Assembly (NCBI GenBank): GCA_002425405.1
Contig: DIME01000182.1
Coordinates: forward strand, 1 to 8,739
Direction of reading: 5' to 3'
Length of the DNA stretch: 8,739 nucleotides
From: Candidatus Accumulibacter vicinus
Lineage (GTDB): Bacteria; Pseudomonadota; Gammaproteobacteria; Burkholderiales; Rhodocyclaceae
Positions 6,076-8,739 of this stretch are shown in pieces. A program made the position numbers and the translations under genes. How positions within the stretch are numbered: position 1 is the stretch's first letter; every line of letters starts with the position of its first letter. A model generated the notes under the pieces. It saw only the letters and a program-made list of their open reading frames with translations, searched no databases and was not told the origin of the DNA.

Positions 6076-6954
6076 TCAAACGCCGTGCTGCCTGAACCAG
6101 GCCTGCAGGCGACGCCAGCCGTCGTCGGCCTCGGTCTTGCGGTAACTCGGCCGGTAATCGGCATGGAAAGCGTGCGGCGCCTGGTCATAGACATGGATCG
6201 TCGAGGCCTTGCCGGCCGGATCGACCGATTCGGCGAGGGCCTTGCGCATCTTCTCGACGCTGTCGAGCGGGATGCCCTGGTCGAGTCCGCCATAGAGCCC
6301 CAGCACCGGTGCGTACAGCTTGCCGGCGATGTCGATCGGGTGCCGCGGGTTGCGTTCGCTGGGCACGCCGACGATCCGGCCATACCAGGCGACGCCGGCC
6401 TTGAGCTGCGGATTGTGCGCCGCGTACAGCCAGGTGATGCGGCCGCCCCAGCAGAAACCGGTGATGCCGAGGCGTGCCGCATTGCCGCCATGCGCCCCGG
6501 CCCAGGCCACACAGGCGTCGAGGTCGGCCAGTACCTGCGCATCGGGCACCTTGCTGACCACCTTGCCGAGCAATTCCTCGATATTGCTGTACTGGCGCGG
6601 GTCGCCCTGGCGTGCGTAGAGTTCGGGGGCGAGGGCGAGGTAGCCGAGCTTGGCCAGGCGGCGGCAGACGTCCTTGATGTAATCATGGACGCCGAATATC
6701 TCCTGCACCACCAGGATGATCGGCCAGTTGCCGCCGCTGGCAGGCTGTGCGCGATACGCCGGCATTTCGCCATCGCCGGTCGTCACCTTGATCTCGCCGG
6801 CGCTGAGGCCGACGCTGTCGGTCGTGATCACCGTCTGTGCAACAACCGGCTGTACCGCCAGTGCGAAACCGGCGCCGATGGCGCTGACCATGAACTGCCG
6901 GCGGTTGAAGGGAACGGCAGGAAGCAGGCTGTCGAAATCGCTGCAGTCACGCAT
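6076..6954 (-). CDS. Tat-exported dienelactone hydrolase family protein
   Basis: Alpha/beta hydrolase of the dienelactone hydrolase family, 292 residues from ATG 6954. The classical enzyme opens dienelactone in chlorocatechol degradation, but most family members have unknown substrates. Visible residues: QEIFGVHD (84-91) with the family Glu (E85), nucleophile elbow GFCWGG with C168, acid D225 in YGGLDQGIP, and catalytic H261 in APHAFH, giving a complete Cys-Asp-His triad. The N-terminus has a twin-arginine signal: FNRRQFM (16-22), then a hydrophobic stretch SAIGAGFALAV and a likely cut near VVAQ (37-40), so the protein should be exported folded to the periplasm. The start is chosen because CTCCT (6962-6966, AGGAG on the coding strand) sits seven bases upstream and puts the Tat motif at the right distance; the longer frame from 7035 adds 27 residues and would spoil it. 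Divergent from the gene at 7060. Confidence 0.9.
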   Translation of the reverse strand: MRDCSDFDSLLPAVPFNRRQFMVSAIGAGFALAVQPVVAQTVITTDSVGLSAGEIKVTTGDGEMPAYRAQPASGGNWPIILVVQEIFGVHDYIKDVCRRLAKLGYLALAPELYARQGDPRQYSNIEELLGKVVSKVPDAQVLADLDACVAWAGAHGGNAARLGITGFCWGGRITWLYAAHNPQLKAGVAWYGRIVGVPSERNPRHPIDIAGKLYAPVLGLYGGLDQGIPLDSVEKMRKALAESVDPAGKASTIHVYDQAPHAFHADYRPSYRKTEADDGWRRLQAWFRQHGV

Positions 6955-7059
6955 GGTTTTTCTCCTCTGATCGATGTGGATTTTGTGTATCATGCCACGA
7001 TCTGGAGTCCTCGGACCAGACAGATAATGGTCCATTTACCTGGAGCGTGTTACCGAGCC
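6955..7059. promoter_or_regulatory. Divergent promoter region with operator-like inverted repeat
   Basis: These 105 bases separate two divergent genes and must hold both promoters. On the plus strand GATAAT (7023-7028) matches TATAAT at five of six positions and would place a start about 24 bases before ATG 7060; no good -35 is seen. It is overlapped by an inverted repeat, GGACCA (7013-7018) and TGGTCC (7028-7033), with a nine-base spacer, a plausible repressor site. On the minus strand the hydrolase ribosome binding site is clear, but no convincing -10 was found. Confidence 0.45.
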
Positions 7060-7638
7060 ATGAACTCGCCGATCAGTCGTTTCCCCGTACCCGAACTCGA
7101 TCAACTGCCGGAGGACATGCGTCAACGCATCCTCGAAGTGCAGGAAAAATCCGGTTTCATCCCCAACGTTTTCCTCACCCTGGCGCACCGCCCCGACGAG
7201 TTCCGGGCTTTCTTCGCCTATCATGATGCGCTGATGGAGAAGCCAAGCGGTCTGAGCAAGGCCGAACGCGAAATGATCGTCGTCGCCACCAGCGGCGCCA
7301 ACCAATGTCAGTATTGCGTCGTCGCGCACGGTGCGATCCTGCGCCTGCGCGCCCGGAACCCGCTGATCGCCGACCAGGTCGCGGTCAACTACCGCAAGTC
7401 GGACCTGACGGCGCGGCAGCGCGCGATGCTTGATTTTGCGATGAAGACTGCGCTGCGTTCGGCCGAGATCGGTGACGTCGATTTTGCCGTGCTGCGCGAG
7501 CATGGCTTCTCGGATGACGACATCTGGGACATCGGCGCGATCGCCGCATTTTTTGCGATGTCGAACCGGCTGGCGAATCTGAGCTCGATGCGGCCGAACG
7601 ACGAATTTTTCCTGCTCGGCCGCCTGCCGAAATCCTAG
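7060..7638 (+). CDS. Carboxymuconolactone decarboxylase/AhpD-family peroxidase-related protein
   Basis: 192-residue all-helical protein of the carboxymuconolactone decarboxylase/AhpD superfamily, closest in style to the 'uncharacterised peroxidase-related' group. It has the AhpD-type redox site: E71 in the AEREMIVVATS helix, then C83-x2-C86-x3-H90 in CQYCVVAHG. By family knowledge the two cysteines shuttle electrons to reduce peroxides. The N-terminal PVPELDQLPEDMRQRIL and EKSGFIPNVFLTLAHRP segments are typical of that group and support a start near ATG 7060. The Shine-Dalgarno is weak (GGAG at 7042-7045, 14 bases away). An in-frame ATG at 7027 would add 11 residues but overlaps the candidate -10 box. 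The same frame continues far upstream through the hydrolase gene as antisense noise. The substrate is unknown; cytoplasmic, with no signal peptide. Confidence 0.88.
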   Translation: MNSPISRFPVPELDQLPEDMRQRILEVQEKSGFIPNVFLTLAHRPDEFRAFFAYHDALMEKPSGLSKAEREMIVVATSGANQCQYCVVAHGAILRLRARNPLIADQVAVNYRKSDLTARQRAMLDFAMKTALRSAEIGDVDFAVLREHGFSDDDIWDIGAIAAFFAMSNRLANLSSMRPNDEFFLLGRLPKS

Positions 7639-7651
7639 TCTCCTAGACCAC

Positions 7652-7675
7652 CCAGGCGCTGAGCCGCCCGCCTGG
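7652..7675. terminator. Hairpin between convergent genes, possible bidirectional terminator
   Basis: CCAGGCG (7652-7658) and CGCCTGG (7669-7675) form a 7-bp GC-rich stem with a 10-nt loop, inside the 42-base space between the stops at 7638 and 7681. Position favours a shared terminator. No T-run is present on either side, so this is a moderate call. Confidence 0.45.
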
Positions 7676-7680
7676 AGCGC

Positions 7681-8739
7681 TCAGAGCCGCGTGGCGAGAA
7701 TCCCGGTCAGTTCGGCATCGCTGAGCTCGACCGGATTGGTCTTCATGCTCGAGCCGCGGCTGGCGGCGACGATGCGCGGCAGATCGGCCTGGCCGATGCC
7801 GTAAGCCGACAGGCGGGGCAGCGCCAGTTCCTGCTCCCAGCGGCGCAGCGTGTCGACCAGAAAGCGGCGGGCGTCGGGGCCGTTGAGACCCTTCTGCATC
7901 GCGAAGCGACGGCCGACCTCGGCATACTTCGGCAGTGCCGGGTGGTCCGGTGCGCGGGCTTCCAGGGCGGCAATGTTGCCGGCGGTCGCGCTGGCCACCA
8001 AAGTGCCGCAGACGACCCCGTGCGGAATCGGGAAGAAGGCGCCGAGCGGGGAGGCCAGGCCATGTACCGAACCGAGTCCGGTCTGTGCCAGGCAGATCCC
8101 CGAGAGCAGCGAGGCGTAAGCCATCTGCGCGCGCGCCGCGGCGGACTGCTGCCGATGCAGCGCGGGCAGCGCCGCGCGCGCGGCCATGATTCCCGAGCGG
8201 GCCAGCGCATCGGTCAGCGGGTTGGCGCGTGTCGATACAAAGGATTCGAGGAGCTGCGTGAAGGCGTCGAGGCCGTCGGCGGCGATCAGTTCCGGTGGGC
8301 AGGTGGCCAGCAGATCCGGATCGACGATCGCCCATTCGGCGACCAGCCGGTCGTCGCGGAAGGACTTCTTGAAACTGCCGGGCACGCTCAGCACAGCATT
8401 TTTCGTGGCCTCCGAGCCGGTACCGGCGGTGCTCGGAACGGCGATCAAGGGAATGGCCGGTCCCCGGTAGGGTCGTTCCGGGCCGACCCCTTCGAGATGC
8501 TCCAGCACCGAATTGCCGGGCAGCAGCAATCCGGCGATCGCTTTTGCCGCATCGAGCGCGCTGCCGCCGCCGATACCGACAACGCAGTCGAAGGGCCTTT
8601 CCCGCCAGGCGGCAACGGTTGCGTCGATCCATTCCGGCGACGGCTCGCCGGCTACCCGCACCTGTTCCCAGGACAGTCCGCGCTGCGCAAGTTGCGCGAA
8701 CAGCCTGTTGCCCGCCCCGGATTCGGCCAGGGAGCGCAG
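7681..8739 (-). CDS. Iron-containing alcohol dehydrogenase family protein (5' end cut by window)
   Basis: Group III (iron-type) alcohol dehydrogenase/maleylacetate reductase superfamily; 352 residues are visible and roughly 30 more are expected beyond the window. Reading from the edge (LRSLAESGAGNRL...), the nucleotide-binding motif GIGGGSALDAAKAIA is present near residues 55-69, then PSTAGTGSEATKNAV (102-116). Of the four usual metal ligands (D, H, H, H), three are recognisable: D158 in LDAFTQLLESF, H226 in GSVHGLASPLG and H240 in PIPHG. The usual second ligand is Q162 instead of His, and the His four residues after H226 is Ser230. The substrate and even the metal are therefore uncertain. 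A GTG at 8661 is an internal codon, since homology-like sequence continues upstream. It converges on the AhpD-like gene. Confidence 0.88.
   Translation of the reverse strand: MRSLAESGAGNRLFAQLAQRGLSWEQVRVAGEPSPEWIDATVAAWRERPFDCVVGIGGGSALDAAKAIAGLLLPGNSVLEHLEGVGPERPYRGPAIPLIAVPSTAGTGSEATKNAVLSVPGSFKKSFRDDRLVAEWAIVDPDLLATCPPELIAADGLDAFTQLLESFVSTRANPLTDALARSGIMAARAALPALHRQQSAAARAQMAYASLLSGICLAQTGLGSVHGLASPLGAFFPIPHGVVCGTLVASATAGNIAALEARAPDHPALPKYAEVGRRFAMQKGLNGPDARRFLVDTLRRWEQELALPRLSAYGIGQADLPRIVAASRGSSMKTNPVELSDAELTGILATRL

Noticed and set aside
5733..6773. 346-codon minus-strand frame spanning the hydrolase-CRISPR spacer
   Set aside because: Out-of-frame shadow of the hydrolase and NE0113-like genes, very rich in Arg, Ser and Pro with no domain.
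6049..7059. Long upstream extension of the AhpD-like gene frame
   Set aside because: It runs antisense through the hydrolase gene; family-like sequence begins only around 7060.
7681..8661. GTG 8661 as the start of the alcohol dehydrogenase gene
   Set aside because: The frame stays open and protein-like to the window edge, and the family needs more N-terminal sequence.

Overview
The window comes from a GC-rich bacterium, most likely a proteobacterium. NE0113-type CRISPR proteins were first named from Nitrosomonas, and the Tat-exported dienelactone hydrolase and the AhpD-type protein would fit a betaproteobacterium such as a Rhodocyclales member. That taxonomic guess is inference from protein style only. 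No rRNA, tRNA, CRISPR array, integrase or insertion sequence was seen.

Left part (1-5872, all minus strand, so transcribed right to left): the upstream end of a type III-B (Cmr) CRISPR-Cas operon. In transcription order it holds (i) an NE0113-family protein with a CARF-like N-terminal domain and a C-terminal region resembling a winged helix; (ii) a CARF-HEPN Csx1/TM1812-family ribonuclease with an intact R-x4-H motif; (iii) a 222-bp gap; (iv) cmr1, a RAMP subunit; (v) cmr2/cas10, cut by the window edge just after its intact GGDD motif. NE0113->csx1 and cmr1->cmr2 are each joined by a 4-base ATGA stop/start overlap. By established type III biology, target-bound Cmr complex makes cyclic oligoadenylate (cOA) at the Cas10 GGDD site, and cOA switches on the CARF proteins. 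The cmr3-6 genes would be expected beyond position 1. No cas1, cas2 or cas6 is visible.

The most interesting candidates are here. The NE0113-like protein looks like a cOA sensor fused to a DNA-binding domain. A 7-bp inverted repeat (5891-5913) lies just upstream of its start codon and could be an autoregulatory operator. Separately, cmr1 is visibly poorer in GC than its neighbours and is bracketed by two copies of a 12-base sequence containing the cmr2 ribosome binding site, which suggests that cmr1 was inserted or replaced in a pre-existing operon.

Middle (5873-6075): a 203-bp spacer with a strong 37-nt hairpin downstream of the hydrolase gene and the probable leader of the CRISPR operon.

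Right part (6076-8739): ordinary metabolic genes. A Tat-signal dienelactone hydrolase-family protein (minus) is divergent from a carboxymuconolactone decarboxylase/AhpD-type peroxidase-related protein (plus); their 105-bp intergenic region holds a -10-like box overlapped by an inverted repeat. The plus-strand gene converges, across a short hairpin, on a partial iron-containing alcohol dehydrogenase family gene (minus) whose metal site appears altered.
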